A stretch of DNA of 64,000 nt from Pycnococcus provasolii (GCA_049487715.1 CP150548.1:496001-560000), one strand, 5' to 3'; shown: positions 1-9,737, counted from the stretch's first letter. Notes: generated by a model from the letters alone, not told the origin. Made by a program: numbers and translations.

Positions 1-1
1 G

Positions 2-379
2 CGCGTGGCTGAGATGCGCGTCGCGGGTCGTCCCGAGCGTGTCAAGGAAGCTTTGGCAAAGCTCGCTTCCGACGATGCGAGCACGACGGAAATCGACCTC
101 ACGTACACCCATCTGGAGTCGGATGCGGTGGACGAGCTGTTTCAGCTTCTTGCGCGCACGTCGTGCCCTCTCACATCTGTGAAGCTTGCGCAGGGAGTTA
201 TCACGGGTCTGTGCGCGAGCCACGTGCAACCTCTCGTCGCGCGCATTGCGGGCGGCGGGCTTGCTGATCTGACGAGCGTCGTGCTTGACCGCAAGGTTGT
301 GGATGGCGACGCGGCGATGTCTGCGATCTTGCAGGGTGTGCAGCTCATCAGGAAGGACCTTAAGGTGACTCTGGTTTGA
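2..379 (+). CDS. 3' end of a leucine-rich-repeat-like protein (partial)
   Basis: The reading frame is open through the left edge of the window, so only the last ~125 residues are present and the true start lies outside. The visible protein alternates short helices with segments such as STTEIDLTYTHLES and ADLTSVVLDRK, a spacing typical of ribonuclease-inhibitor-like leucine-rich repeats (inference, no full repeat consensus). It ends in LIRKDLKVTLV and a TGA. About 65 bases after the stop an AT-rich stretch with TGTACTGTA may mark the 3' end of the transcript. Function is unknown. Confidence 0.6.
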   Translation, partial: RVAEMRVAGRPERVKEALAKLASDDASTTEIDLTYTHLESDAVDELFQLLARTSCPLTSVKLAQGVITGLCASHVQPLVARIAGGGLADLTSVVLDRKVVDGDAAMSAILQGVQLIRKDLKVTLV

Positions 380-1027
380 TTGAAGTGCCCATCACAAAGG
401 CCAATCCCTAACTTGATTTTTCGACGCTTGAGGATGAAGAAAGAACTTGTACTGTATTTAATTTTCAAATAACAAAAACAACAATAAAAACAACAATTAA
501 TGTGTTTATGTGGTGTACAACTTTGATTTACATCTTTACACCTTGAACGGACGACGACGACATGGCAAAAAAAGTGGAAGATGAATGTGAAAAACGTGAA
601 AAATGAGTGTGAAAAAACGCAAAGCAGACGAGCAAAGCAGACTGTAACGCGAAGTGACAGGTGGATCTGGATGGGAGGGAGAGCGCGTGCAAAAACGCTA
701 ACCCTAACCCAACAGAAACCCTAACCCAAACAGAACCCCGAACCGGAGCTCCGCCAGTGCTCCTGAGACTGCTCCTGCCCCAGGCTGTTAGGGCAAAAGA
801 TCCCCTCCCCACGCCCCACAGGCCACAGGGTGTACGTGCCCCCCCGTCTAATCTTCGAGCCTCATCTCTTCTCCGCCCTTCATTCGCCCCGGGTGGAAAA
901 AATCCTTATCTGCAAGGACGTCTGGACCCCCTCCCCTGTTCTGACACCGATTGCCAGATCCTCACGCCCGGAGCTCCCATCACACCACCCTCATCACTCT
1001 TTGTCTTATCTTCTCTTTGTGATAATC
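380..1027. other. Intergenic region with telomere-like tract
   Basis: No supportable gene. It holds the AT-rich 3' flank of the first gene (about 400-560) and, at about 700-745, degenerate C-strand telomere-like repeats (CTAACCCTAACCC, AAACCCTAACCC, then diverged copies) roughly 300 bases upstream of the pyrophosphatase start. The stretch 740-1020 is C- and CT-rich, as expected of a promoter and 5' UTR. Confidence 0.6.
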
Positions 1028-1861
1028 ATGATTTCGTCCCGTTCGTCTCTCGTGCTCCGCCGAAGCTCGGCTCTGGCTCGTGCTTCTCGTCCTCGTGCTT
1101 CTCGGTCTTCCGGTCGGGTTACGCGTGCGGCGTCCACGGCTGTCCAAACGCAGTACTCGACGGAAACGAAGGGTGAGTCGGATACGCTCGAGTGGCGTAT
1201 GTTCGTCAAAGAAGGGGATAAGACCGTCTCGCCATGGCACGACATTCCCGCCTCACCCGCGGATGGTCTGATCAACTTCTTCTGCGAGATCCCCAAGGAG
1301 ACGGCCGCGAAGATGGAGGTGACGCTCGACGAGGCGGGTAACCCCATCAAGCAGGATGTGAAGAAGGAGAAGCTCCGCTTCTACCCCTACAACATCAACT
1401 GGAACTACGGCATGATGCCGCAGACGTGGGAGGACCCCAAGCACGCGAACCCCGAGCTCAACAACATGATGGGTGACAACGATCCCCTCGACATTGTGGA
1501 AATCGGCTCCGCCACCTGCGAGATGGGCGCAACCTACGCCGTGAAGCCGCTCGGCGTCTACGCGATGATTGACGACGGCGAGGTGGACTGGAAGCTCATT
1601 GCCATCCGCACGGACGACCCCAAGGCGGACGCCGTCAACGACGTCGCGGACGTCGAGAAGGAGTTCCCGGGTGAGCTGGAGAAGATCCGCGTGTGGTTCC
1701 GTGACTACAAGATGCCCGACGGCAAGCCGGCGAACGAGTTTGGATACGACGACAAGTGCATGGACAAGGCGTTCGCGCTCGGCGTCATTGACGAGGTCAA
1801 GGGCTTCTACAACGCGCTGAAGAGCGGCGAGCGTGAGAACGACGACGGCCTTGCCCTGTAA
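1028..1861 (+). CDS. ppa: Family I soluble inorganic pyrophosphatase, probably organellar
   Basis: Hydrolyses pyrophosphate to two phosphates, pulling biosynthetic reactions forward. The 277-residue product starts at the ATG giving MISSRSSLVLRRSS; the first ~45 residues are rich in Ser, Arg and Ala without acids, like a plastid or mitochondrial transit peptide. The enzyme body follows: a substrate-site segment (EKLRFYPYNINWNYGMMPQTWE), then the Family I signature DNDPLDIVEIG at about residues 150-160 with its metal-binding aspartates, then the DGEVDWKLIAI and DDPKA segments. Length and motif order match the eukaryotic type. The frame stays open upstream of the chosen ATG to 830, but that part is low-complexity and resembles 5' UTR. 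Mg-dependent catalysis is known for the family; the plastid location is inference. Confidence 0.95.
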   Translation: MISSRSSLVLRRSSALARASRPRASRSSGRVTRAASTAVQTQYSTETKGESDTLEWRMFVKEGDKTVSPWHDIPASPADGLINFFCEIPKETAAKMEVTLDEAGNPIKQDVKKEKLRFYPYNINWNYGMMPQTWEDPKHANPELNNMMGDNDPLDIVEIGSATCEMGATYAVKPLGVYAMIDDGEVDWKLIAIRTDDPKADAVNDVADVEKEFPGELEKIRVWFRDYKMPDGKPANEFGYDDKCMDKAFALGVIDEVKGFYNALKSGERENDDGLAL

Positions 1862-3169
1862 GGTTGTTGTTGACGTCGTGCAAACTAAAAAGGAAGGTTG
1901 TTTTTATGTCTTGTAAGCAACCTGCTTCTTCTTTTTATTGGTTTTGATACTAGTAGTCTGTGGTCTAGTAAGCTTTGTGTTTGTGCTGTACTGTAGTCCT
2001 TTACATAATAATATCTATGTACACACGTTCTCTGCCATAATTTGGTAAGGTAAGCTCGGTTCGAGCTTTCTTCCCCTCCGACTTAAAGGATGGTTTTGTG
2101 CGCCTGAGATACTCTGCAAATTCGATGAAAGTTCACGCTGTGTCGCCGCCGGAATTCACCAAGCTCGACTGTAAGAACTCGACTACGATAATTACCAGAG
2201 TCCAAAGGGAGCTGGTCAGTTGGGCCGTCGTTGGCCAAATCGGTTACCAGGGGTCCTTGGGTGGTCCGCCCATGATGACCAGTGGCAGACTATCACTCCC
2301 ATCAACACCCATCAACCCAGGAGTCCCAACGAGGTCCACCCCAGAGGGGTGCCAGGAGATGGTGGGTCCCAGGCAGCCCCTCCATCGACCAGCCCATCAT
2401 GTGCAACACCTGAACACCACACACGGCCCACCCTCTGGACAAACTGGGCAGACCTTCCCTGGAGTGGACAGAGGACACCGGTCGGTCGGGGTCCCTCGAT
2501 GACGAAGAGTGGGGCCCACCCAGGTTTGGCCCACCCACCCACGAGGCCACGAAGAGCTCGGGTTCCCTCCCAGACAGCCAGGGTCAGCCAGGCATCGTCC
2601 AATCGGGGACAATTCGCCCACTGATGACTGAATCGTGGGTGTTTCTACCTATTTCTTATTTTCTTGGGGGGAAAAAAACCACGGAAATGGTCGCGGCGGC
2701 CGGGCGGCCGGGGGGAACGAGCAGGCACCTTGCTGAGCACCTTGGCACCCTGCACCTTGCCCAAGTCTCTCCGACAGGCAACAGGAACAGTCCGGAGCAC
2801 ACGCGAGGGCCTCCTATGAGTAGGGCGTCGAGACCTCTCCCTCCCAGGTGCCAGGGCTCTACAGTAGTACTACCGTACCGTAGTAGACGTGCGTGTCGGA
2901 GAACTTGCTTGTGTCCCGAAGGGGCCGGCCGAAAGCCGAAGGGGCCCGCCCCTTGATAGTCTAAGGGACAGACAAGTTTGCACACACCCTTATTACCCAG
3001 AAGCCGTTCGGTGCGGTGCGGTGCGTTCGGTTCGGTTCGTTCGTGTACACGTAAAAGCGTTAAAGTAGTACTACGATAAATAAACTCCACGGAGGCTCAC
3101 TCAGTAAGACTTGTGCGCTGTCTTTGTGTCTTTTTTCAGGGTCTTTTTTCAGGGAAGCCTTAAGGTAAT
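1862..3169. other. Long intergenic region, no recognisable gene
   Basis: The first ~200 bases are the AT-rich 3' flank of the pyrophosphatase gene, including TGTACTGTAG at about 1987. From 2200 to 2620 the DNA is GC-rich and full of short GTGGG/GGCCCA words with overlapping open frames on both strands that encode nothing protein-like. Around 2865-2890 is a palindromic GTAGTACTAC-type patch, and at 3010-3045 a run of GGTGC/GGTTC short repeats. Two copies of TCTTTTTTCAGGG lie at about 3129-3154, just before the next start codon; they look like tandem splice acceptors and may end a 5' UTR intron (inference). Confidence 0.5.
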
Positions 3170-4996
3170 ATGCCGTCGCGCTCCAAACCTGCGTTCGGGG
3201 ACGCTGACGACTCAAACAAAGGTGGTGGTGGTGACGATGAAGCTGATTCTCCGACGAGGCCGACGCGACCCGCGAACCTCGCGCCGCAGGAACTTGTCGC
3301 AACCGTGCTCGAACCCATCACCGATAAATCCAAGGGAATTGAGCCGGGAAAGCGTGTCAGCATTCAAACGCTCTCGCACTGGAAGCACCCGTGGCGTACC
3401 GCGCCGAGACTTACCAGCCCGCGATCCATCGTCGTGTGCCTGCGCGCGGGAGTTGACCCGTACAACCTCGTCGCTAGGACAGTCGAGGACTTCCTGGACA
3501 TTCAGAGCGACCGCGTGGTTGCCAAGAGGCGCCACAACAGGTACTGCGCCAAGCGAGACGCTCTGCTCGAGCGCCTCTTTGAGGAACGCGAGAAGCTGAA
3601 CGCAAAGGAGGCGGAGGAGGAGATCATTGGAAACGGGCCAGTCAAGCTGCCCGAAAAGCTCGAGGAGAAGATATCAGCACACAGCAACAGGAGAGCGAAA
3701 CGCGGCGGCGGGGGGCCGTCAGGCTCGTTCACGCCCACCGCGGTTGTCGGGCTCGTCGAGCGAACGCTCGCGCGTGACGAGGCTGCCATACAACGCGCGA
3801 AGAAGCTGGCTGAGCGCGACGTCAAGTTCGTCGAGACTGAGGAGAAATCTTTCGCGGAGAAGATGCAACGGCAGGCGGAGAAGGAGGCGAGGGAGAAGCA
3901 GCTCGCGTTGGACAGGCGCATGGAGCAAAAGAGGCAGCAGGAGATGGAATTCAGGCGCAAGCTGGAGGAGGATCGCAAGGCCGATGAAGCGGAGAAGGAG
4001 AAAATCCGACGCGAGAAGGATGAGGCGGCGAGAGAGTATGCTCGCCGGCAGTCGGAGGCTACAATGCGCGACGCGCGCGGACTGATGGTTGAGAAGCGCC
4101 GCGAGATCGTGGCGAAGCAGAACCTTGAGGCCCAGGCACTTCGCGAGGAGGAGGCTGCGAGGCGAGAGGCGAGGCGTCTGGCTCTGGTGGAAAAGAAGAA
4201 GAGGGCGATTGAGGAGGGCGACATCAAGAAGGCAAGAGAGCTCGACGAGCACCGGAAAAGGCGTGAGGAGGAGCTCGCGCGACGTGCTGATGCAAAGGCG
4301 TCGAAGCTCGCTCGCGTGAAGGAGCTCAAGGATAAGCTACAGAAGCGCGAGGAGGGAAACCTGGCAGAGCGTCAGAAGGCTGCCGATGAGAAACGGCGGG
4401 AGACGCAGAGGCGCCTGGAGGAGGAGAAGCGCGCGCGAGAGAGGCGTGAGAGGGAGGCGGAGGAACACCGAAAGCAGCGACGTGCTGAAAATGATCGAAT
4501 TGAGGAAGAGCGTGTTCAGCAGCTGAAGGACAGGTTGGCTCGCCAAGCTGCCGTGGAGGCTGCCATGCTGCATGCTGCCGAGCGGCGGCGACGGGAAAAG
4601 CAGATAGAGACTCAGCTGAATGCGGAGGAGCGTCGGGAACGCATCCTTGAAATGGAGCGCGCGCAGGAGTACGAGAAGTTTGTTGCCGCAAACCGAATCA
4701 AGCAAAGCATGGAGCGTGCACAAACAGTGAGCATTGCGAAGAGGGAGCTTGCTGCTCTTCGCATGAAGGAGTCGAAGCAGCTGACGCAGGAGCGAGATGA
4801 AGCAAAGAGAATGGCGGAAAAGCTTGCCGAGCGTGAGGCAAGGCGCACGCAGGAGAGCCTCGCGAGGCGTCGTCGCGAGCTCGAGGAGTCGATCCGCCCT
4901 CGAGCTGCGAGCTCGATGTCCATGGCGAACGGCACCAACACGCCTGGCGCGACTCCTCCCAAGCCACCTGCGCGACCGATGTCATCGCTCGCTTAA
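3170..4996 (+). CDS. Highly charged coiled-coil protein (MAP7/trichohyalin-like composition)
   Basis: A 608-residue protein. Residues 1-130 are mixed and include a conserved-looking block (HWKHPWRTAPRLTSPRSIVV); from about 160 to 570 it is nearly continuous charged helix dominated by Glu, Arg, Lys and Ala (for example REEELARRADAKASKLARVK), predicted as one long single helix or coiled coil. The C-terminus is Pro/Ser-rich and ends RPMSSLA. This composition is typical of microtubule-associated and ciliary/flagellar proteins, but no family can be named from sequence alone. The gene converges with the TPR gene downstream, the two stops being only about 80 bases apart. Cytoskeletal role is inference. 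Confidence 0.8.
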   Translation: MPSRSKPAFGDADDSNKGGGGDDEADSPTRPTRPANLAPQELVATVLEPITDKSKGIEPGKRVSIQTLSHWKHPWRTAPRLTSPRSIVVCLRAGVDPYNLVARTVEDFLDIQSDRVVAKRRHNRYCAKRDALLERLFEEREKLNAKEAEEEIIGNGPVKLPEKLEEKISAHSNRRAKRGGGGPSGSFTPTAVVGLVERTLARDEAAIQRAKKLAERDVKFVETEEKSFAEKMQRQAEKEAREKQLALDRRMEQKRQQEMEFRRKLEEDRKADEAEKEKIRREKDEAAREYARRQSEATMRDARGLMVEKRREIVAKQNLEAQALREEEAARREARRLALVEKKKRAIEEGDIKKARELDEHRKRREEELARRADAKASKLARVKELKDKLQKREEGNLAERQKAADEKRRETQRRLEEEKRARERREREAEEHRKQRRAENDRIEEERVQQLKDRLARQAAVEAAMLHAAERRRREKQIETQLNAEERRERILEMERAQEYEKFVAANRIKQSMERAQTVSIAKRELAALRMKESKQLTQERDEAKRMAEKLAEREARRTQESLARRRRELEESIRPRAASSMSMANGTNTPGATPPKPPARPMSSLA

Positions 4997-5077
4997 AGAC
5001 GGAGGATGAAGAAAAAGATATGCCATAAAAAAAAGAGAATGAAATTGAAAGAAGAACATTCATACATTACAAAGTTT

Positions 5078-6391
5078 CTAAGACTTCCACTTCGGTGGTG
5101 CTGTTGTCGCGTGCGCCGACGGATGTCTGCTGGGTGGTCTGATGCGCGCCGTGTAAGCACGTTCCGTCTCGCTTCTCACAACATAGGATGGGCTCTTACG
5201 CACCGTGGCTGAGCGCGGTCGCTGAGGCGCGGCGGCGTGGTGGGTTGATGAGGCGGGCCTTGCCGACAAAGGGCGCGTCTTCGCGCTCACCGGCCTTCCG
5301 TGTGCACCTCTTGCCGCGAGCCTGCGTTGCTTGAGCATGAAGTCTTTTAGTGCACCCCTCAGCATGCACGTCATCGGGCTTTCCTCGCCAAGCGTACGCT
5401 CCGCAAGAGCGCACGCGTCACCGTAGTCTTCCCGTGCGGCATTTGCCATTCCCATAAACTCGCGCTCCACCGCACGGTTGTAGAGCGCCATGGCGAGAAT
5501 GCTCATGCTTGGCTGCTCGTTTTCTTCGCCGCCGGAGGAAGAGGACGCCGACGCAGCTTGCTCTTCGAGCAGCCTAACGGCACACCCCGCGTGCCGCAGA
5601 GCCTCCGAGTGTCTCCCAAGCTGACTCAGCACCGCACAGACGTTGAGGTGCGTTCCCGCGGGGTTCTCCACGGAAGGAGCGCTCGCCTCAATTTTCAGCG
5701 CACGTTCTAGGCAGTGCAGCGCGGCGTGCATCTTGCCCCTTCTCTTGTAGTAGCACCCCATGTTGTTGAGCGTGATGGCCCGAAGTCGTAACCTTGTGGC
5801 TGGCTGTCCTGCGAGCCTTCCGTTGGGCGCGGTCGTGACGTCCGCCTTGCGCAGTAGTTCGAAGGCGTACTCGGGTTCATCAGACTCGACGTGTCTCATG
5901 GCGAGCGTGTTGTAGCACGCGCACAGGTCTGTGCATATGGACGCAATGTCGTCCTCTTCGTTTGTGCTGTTGATGACGGCGACAAGCGCCTGCTCGAGGT
6001 ATGTCACCGCAGTTTGCGTGTCCCCATTTTGTTTCGCGGCTGACGCCTGTTCTCTTAAGTTTGTCGTCGATGCGGAGGCGTCCCCTTGTTGTCGCCTTCG
6101 AAGTTGCGGTTCCTCCAAGGAGTCATCTTCAAGGTGTTCATCTTCAAAGAAGTCGTCGTCGTATTCGTATTCGTTTTCTGCATATCTTATATACTGCTGC
6201 TCCGTACCTGTACTGTCCTCCAAGCTACTACTATCAGGTAAGGACGACGCGAGCTGCAAATACGCGTCGTGCAAGAATCTAGAATCCTTTGACGTGACAC
6301 CTATTCTCTCAGCAACTCCTCCTCCTCCTCGACTCTCTAAAGGGAGTCGTGTACCTATACGCGAAGAAGATGAAGACGACATACGATTCAT
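5078..6391 (-). CDS. Tetratricopeptide-repeat (TPR) protein
   Basis: The chosen start (MNRMSSSSSS, or the ATG three codons later) follows an AT-rich leader; the frame is open further upstream but that part is unlike protein. The 437-residue product has an acidic low-complexity N-terminus (EYEYDDDFFEDE), then several TPR helices at about residues 110-310, the clearest being LNNMGCYYKRRGKMHAALHCLERALKIE and the next unit LSQLGRHSEALRHAGCAVRLLEE. The tail is basic and rich in repeated S-A-R-P and R-P-x-S-A words, which are common in ciliary/flagellar TPR proteins. TPRs are protein-interaction scaffolds; partners are unknown. Confidence 0.85.
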   Translation of the reverse strand: MNRMSSSSSSRIGTRLPLESRGGGGVAERIGVTSKDSRFLHDAYLQLASSLPDSSSLEDSTGTEQQYIRYAENEYEYDDDFFEDEHLEDDSLEEPQLRRRQQGDASASTTNLREQASAAKQNGDTQTAVTYLEQALVAVINSTNEEDDIASICTDLCACYNTLAMRHVESDEPEYAFELLRKADVTTAPNGRLAGQPATRLRLRAITLNNMGCYYKRRGKMHAALHCLERALKIEASAPSVENPAGTHLNVCAVLSQLGRHSEALRHAGCAVRLLEEQAASASSSSGGEENEQPSMSILAMALYNRAVEREFMGMANAAREDYGDACALAERTLGEESPMTCMLRGALKDFMLKQRRLAARGAHGRPVSAKTRPLSARPASSTHHAAAPQRPRSATVRKSPSYVVRSETERAYTARIRPPSRHPSAHATTAPPKWKS

Positions 6392-6894
6392 AGGAAAATA
6401 TGAAAAATGGGAAAATATAAAATTAATTTGGAAAATTTTCCGATTCTTGTTTTTTTTTTGAGATGCTTTGAGGAAGGAGGAGCGGCCGGCCGCGTGGTTG
6501 AATAGAGCGGAGCAGGGTTTGGAGTGGCGAGCGCGCGAGACGCGCATAAACCGCCGTTTTCGCAGCAGCCGGGAACAGGGTTCTAATGCTGCGTGGTTGG
6601 CCTTTCTAGGGTTGCCAGCGGCACGACGAATGGACGACACCTACGGGAGGGGACACCGGAACAACACTCTAAGGGAACACGACAGGGGAACACAGAGCAC
6701 GCACAGCAGGGGGGGATACCCCTTGAGGCACGGCCGCCTCTTTGTGGCGGCGAGCTCAAGCCGTCCTCTTTCACTACACGTAAGACCGCCAAGCCTACGG
6801 TAGACACACCTTAAGTAAAAGTTAAGAGTGGTTGAGTTACACGGAGGATACTAAGGGAGGTCCCTCGAGAGAGGGGGATCACGTGATAACCTCC
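6392..6894. other. Intergenic region upstream of the TPR gene
   Basis: AT-rich leader next to the TPR start (6392-6465, including a run of Ts), then GC-rich sequence with no supportable gene. A patch at about 6855-6890 contains GAGAGAGGGGG and the palindrome ATCACGTGAT, an E-box/G-box-like core. Confidence 0.4.
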
Positions 6895-7320
6895 TCATAG
6901 TGGGCACTGCCCGTTATAAGGGGGGCTGATGCGAGCTTTCTTGAAACCATGAGGACAGTGCTTGGTGTAGTGGTCGTCAGCGCCGCAAACAAGGCAGTGG
7001 TACTCGGTCGAAGGTGGAGGAGGTCCGTTCTTGTTGTCTCTTTTCTTCTCCTTCTCCTTGCGAGGGGGAGCCGTGTACTTCTTCTCCTCGCGTTTGCGTT
7101 TGCCCTTCTGCTGCTTCTGGTTCTTGTGCTGCTTCTTCATTTGCTTGTGGTATTTATGATCTGACGGGTTGTGGTCAGTCACAAACAACGCGTTCACGAG
7201 AGAAGAAATGAACCATGAGTTTCCAAATTGTCTTCTTGCACCACCACGCGCTGACCTTACAACATTATTAAGGCCACCACTGACATCACCACCACCACCA
7301 CGTCCCTCTACCAACAGCAT
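6895..7320 (-). CDS. Small ORF with a CCHC zinc knuckle, possibly a gene remnant
   Basis: The 141-residue frame has a Gly-rich start, a long Lys/Arg/Glu linker (residues ~55-100), and one retroviral-type zinc knuckle near residue 108: CLVCGADDHYTKHC, exactly C-x2-C-x4-H-x4-C. Such knuckles bind single-stranded nucleic acid and are found in gag-like proteins, MULE transposases and RNA-processing factors. It lies about 400 bases from the left end of the Mutator-like element, whose own transposase also ends in a zinc knuckle, so it may be a remnant of another element. A genuine small host gene or a terminal exon is also possible. Confidence 0.4.
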   Translation of the reverse strand: MLLVEGRGGGGDVSGGLNNVVRSARGGARRQFGNSWFISSLVNALFVTDHNPSDHKYHKQMKKQHKNQKQQKGKRKREEKKYTAPPRKEKEKKRDNKNGPPPPSTEYHCLVCGADDHYTKHCPHGFKKARISPPYNGQCPL

Positions 7321-7732
7321 AGCACTACTACCAGTCTATGACAAAAGTGCACTGTGAAACACTTTTTGTCTGATCGCACTCCAATAACCTCTCCCCCTCG
7401 AGGCTCGGGAACACCTTATTTTTTTTTAAAAGGGTACAGTAGGCCTTTCTGGCCTTAAAAATAAATAAATCAATGTGGCCTTAAATATCCTTGCACAGAG
7501 ACGTTGCCCAGAGGTCTTGCACAGTCAGTCTGACAGTTTTACAAAGTACAGGTATCACGTGACGGAACAAATCATACATAAATTTATGAGACTGACACAG
7601 ACAGATGTTTGGGTTAGGGTTTCCGATTTGGTTAGGGTTACCGGCCGCGATTACGATAGGGTTTCCGCCTGCTTCCCGCCTGATTCCGCACAATTTTATT
7701 ACTGAACAGTGAACTGTAAAATTTACCGAAAA
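7321..7732. other. Left flank of the MULE with telomere-like words
   Basis: AT-rich sequence without a gene. At about 7612-7665 there are diverged telomere-like words (GGGTTAGGGTTTCC, GGTTAGGGTTACC, TAGGGTTTCC). If the transposon is removed, these lie about 230 bases upstream of the SRA gene's ATG, so this was probably the original promoter region of that gene (inference). Confidence 0.45.
7717..7728. repeat. Left target-site duplication candidate of the MULE
   Basis: TAAAATTTACCG here recurs at 10407-10418, immediately outside the right inverted repeat. Four extra A bases separate this copy from the left inverted repeat, so the exact boundary is off by up to four bases. MULEs usually make 8-11 bp duplications; 11-12 bp is slightly long. 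Confidence 0.65.
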
Positions 7733-7858
7733 GGGAAAATCGCAGTTCTACCCCGACTGAAAAGTCGAAATCCCAGTTCTACCCTTTTTTGTCCCAGTTC
7801 TACCCTAACTGAAAAAGAAATACCCAGTTTTACCATGATTTGCCCCAGTTCTACCCCG
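7733..7858 (+). repeat. Left terminal inverted repeat of the MULE
   Basis: Begins GGGAAAATCGCAG and contains five iterations of a CAGTT(C/T)TACC core at about 12-30 base spacing, separated by short variable spacers. Its reverse complement forms the right TIR without mismatch. Repeated cores in a TIR usually act as transposase-binding sites (inference). Confidence 0.9.
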
Positions 7859-7893
7859 GCCTCGCCTCAGACGACACTCTTCCTCTTCCCATT

Positions 7894-9735
7894 TCAGGCA
7901 TCTATGTGGTTTTGTGCTGCGGCACCTGTTTCCACTGAATCAGCAAGGACGAAACCAGGGCACTTCTTAGAGCCAGCTCTATGCCCTTTCTGCTTGCAAA
8001 CCCTGCACGTCATCTTCTTCGTCGCCATCTCGAGACTGCTTAATTGTCTAGTGGGTTTGGCTGGACGTCCGGCGCGCCTTGGAGCTGCGGTGGGAGCTTG
8101 CAATGCACGCTTCGCAACAAGCTCAAGGTCAGCCGTACCCGGTGCTGTCTTCCTACCGTCGTTTGCCTTGTCATACTGCTGCCGCCAACGCACAGTGGTA
8201 TCGAAGTCCTTGAGATGGTGACTCAGGTCGATGCCCGCGGCTTTCGCAGCAGCCGCAAGGTGTACACAGAAGGGTCCTTCGACGACCTCTGGACGGCAGC
8301 ACGTACAGCTTGCTTCGTTCAAGTTGACGATGAGGTAAGCGTTCGGGTAGTTCTTGTGCATGACGTGCGCAACTCTTTGAGATTCACCTTGCCAACTAAC
8401 CAAGAAGTCACTCACGTCTTTTCCAGTTTCACCGCCACTGAGCAGGAACTTGCGAATCCGAGGGGGCGCGACATCAGTGCACTTATAGGCATCACGTCCG
8501 TGTTCTTCGATGTCTTTTTCAATCGTGGACACGAGCTTGACCATCATGTTGAGTGGATCGGCTGTGCGGATACCCACCACACGCAGCTTGTTGTTCCAAC
8601 TCTCTGCTGGGTTTTGGGTCGCCCAACCGCGCAGGTGATGACCACCCAGGTACGCAGGTCGCAAGAATTGCTCTTCGGCAGGAGCTTTCGAAAGGTACGT
8701 CTTTGTTGCTTCGTTCATGTTCTCCATCGCATGCCTGAACTTGATCGCACTGTACCCGTAAACCGCTTCCTCATATAGCTTGGCCCCTGCAGCTCCCACG
8801 CCAGCTTGGTGTTGGCAGTTCGGCACTCTGTGATTCTTGCACATGAACTTGTGCATGCTCGGAAAGACATCCTTGCGAGATGGCACCAAGCCTTTATCGG
8901 CATCGGCTACGTTCGAGTGTTCCGGCGTGTTCATGTGTGGGCCGTAAAAGTGGCTCACGTGCTTGAAGTGCTCTGTCCAGGATTCTTTCGACTCATTCTT
9001 GATGGTGAACGTGGTCGCCAGATTGAGAATGCCTCGATTCGCATCAACCGTCGACGTGCTTAGGAGAGTACCTTTGACAGCACCGTCGCAAAAGCATCCG
9101 TCGCTAAACGATGGCGTGGATTCGAGCATGCCCGCCTCCATTATCTTCACCATTGCCTGCGGCACGTACGTGAAGCCGACGAAGTATGGACCGCCAGCAT
9201 CCGTGATCGATGAGGTGTCCGGTTCGGTGAACGGCGGTATCTCGTCAGCTTTCGAATACTTGTAGACGTGATCGGCTTTCGCCCTTTCAACGTATATTTT
9301 TTTCATGCCTTTCGCATCTGTGGTGTTCACCTCCATGAATCCCACACCTGACTTGTTCACGAGATCCGCGTACGGAAGTACCTTTGACATGTTGTCTCCC
9401 GGCGAGAATTGTGCGGTTTTTGCCTCCGAGAGCACCTTCCCAGCAAACTTAGCGGTCACCGTCTTGCTGACATAGGGCGCGATGTGCGCCACGGCATGCT
9501 TTGGCTGGAGGTTGGGATTGTTGGTGACCGCCGCCTTCAGGACGGGCATGAGATCGCGAGCCTTATAGTTGTGTCTCTTTTCTCGTGTCTTTCGAGCCGG
9601 GAAAGCCGTACACGTGTGTGCCGAACACGAGGAAACCTTCCATGTGCCATTGTTTTGGACTCTGAGAGATATGTTGAAGTGACACGGTGTACAGGAACAC
9701 TTCGCTCTGAGCATCGTGGCATCCTTCTTTGACAT
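7894..9735 (-). CDS. MULE transposase, main frame
   Basis: The 613-residue frame carries, in order: a zinc finger at about residues 13-43 (CSCTPCHFNI...HTC) like the MULE DNA-binding domain; the MULE catalytic core with Asp in DGCFCDGAVKGTLL (about 212-217), the ESKESW segment, the second-Asp region NVADADKGLVPS (about 278-280), and NPAESWNNK (about 373) carrying the candidate catalytic Glu; a SWIM zinc finger (CTCCRPEVVEGPFCVHL, C-x-C-x10-C-x-H, about 455-475); and a CCHC-type knuckle (CRVCKQKGHRAGSKKC) near 575-590. It catalyses cut-and-paste transposition of the surrounding TIR element. The ATG used here is internal: homology to the conserved N-terminal segment continues upstream in this frame and then jumps to the frame of 9738-10007, so the gene appears frameshifted. 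Confidence 0.9.
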   Translation of the reverse strand: MSKKDATMLRAKCSCTPCHFNISLRVQNNGTWKVSSCSAHTCTAFPARKTREKRHNYKARDLMPVLKAAVTNNPNLQPKHAVAHIAPYVSKTVTAKFAGKVLSEAKTAQFSPGDNMSKVLPYADLVNKSGVGFMEVNTTDAKGMKKIYVERAKADHVYKYSKADEIPPFTEPDTSSITDAGGPYFVGFTYVPQAMVKIMEAGMLESTPSFSDGCFCDGAVKGTLLSTSTVDANRGILNLATTFTIKNESKESWTEHFKHVSHFYGPHMNTPEHSNVADADKGLVPSRKDVFPSMHKFMCKNHRVPNCQHQAGVGAAGAKLYEEAVYGYSAIKFRHAMENMNEATKTYLSKAPAEEQFLRPAYLGGHHLRGWATQNPAESWNNKLRVVGIRTADPLNMMVKLVSTIEKDIEEHGRDAYKCTDVAPPRIRKFLLSGGETGKDVSDFLVSWQGESQRVAHVMHKNYPNAYLIVNLNEASCTCCRPEVVEGPFCVHLAAAAKAAGIDLSHHLKDFDTTVRWRQQYDKANDGRKTAPGTADLELVAKRALQAPTAAPRRAGRPAKPTRQLSSLEMATKKMTCRVCKQKGHRAGSKKCPGFVLADSVETGAAAQNHIDA

Positions 9736-9737
9736 CT

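Noticed and set aside
2098-2624. Overlapping frames on both strands (up to ~134 codons) upstream of the coiled-coil gene
   Set aside because: Pro/His/Arg/Ser-rich translations in several phases of one GC-rich stretch, no domain, no start context; typical of chance frames.
3502-4329. Minus-strand 275-codon Ser/Arg-rich frame
   Set aside because: Antisense shadow of the charged coiled-coil gene, as is common for Glu/Lys/Arg-rich coding DNA.
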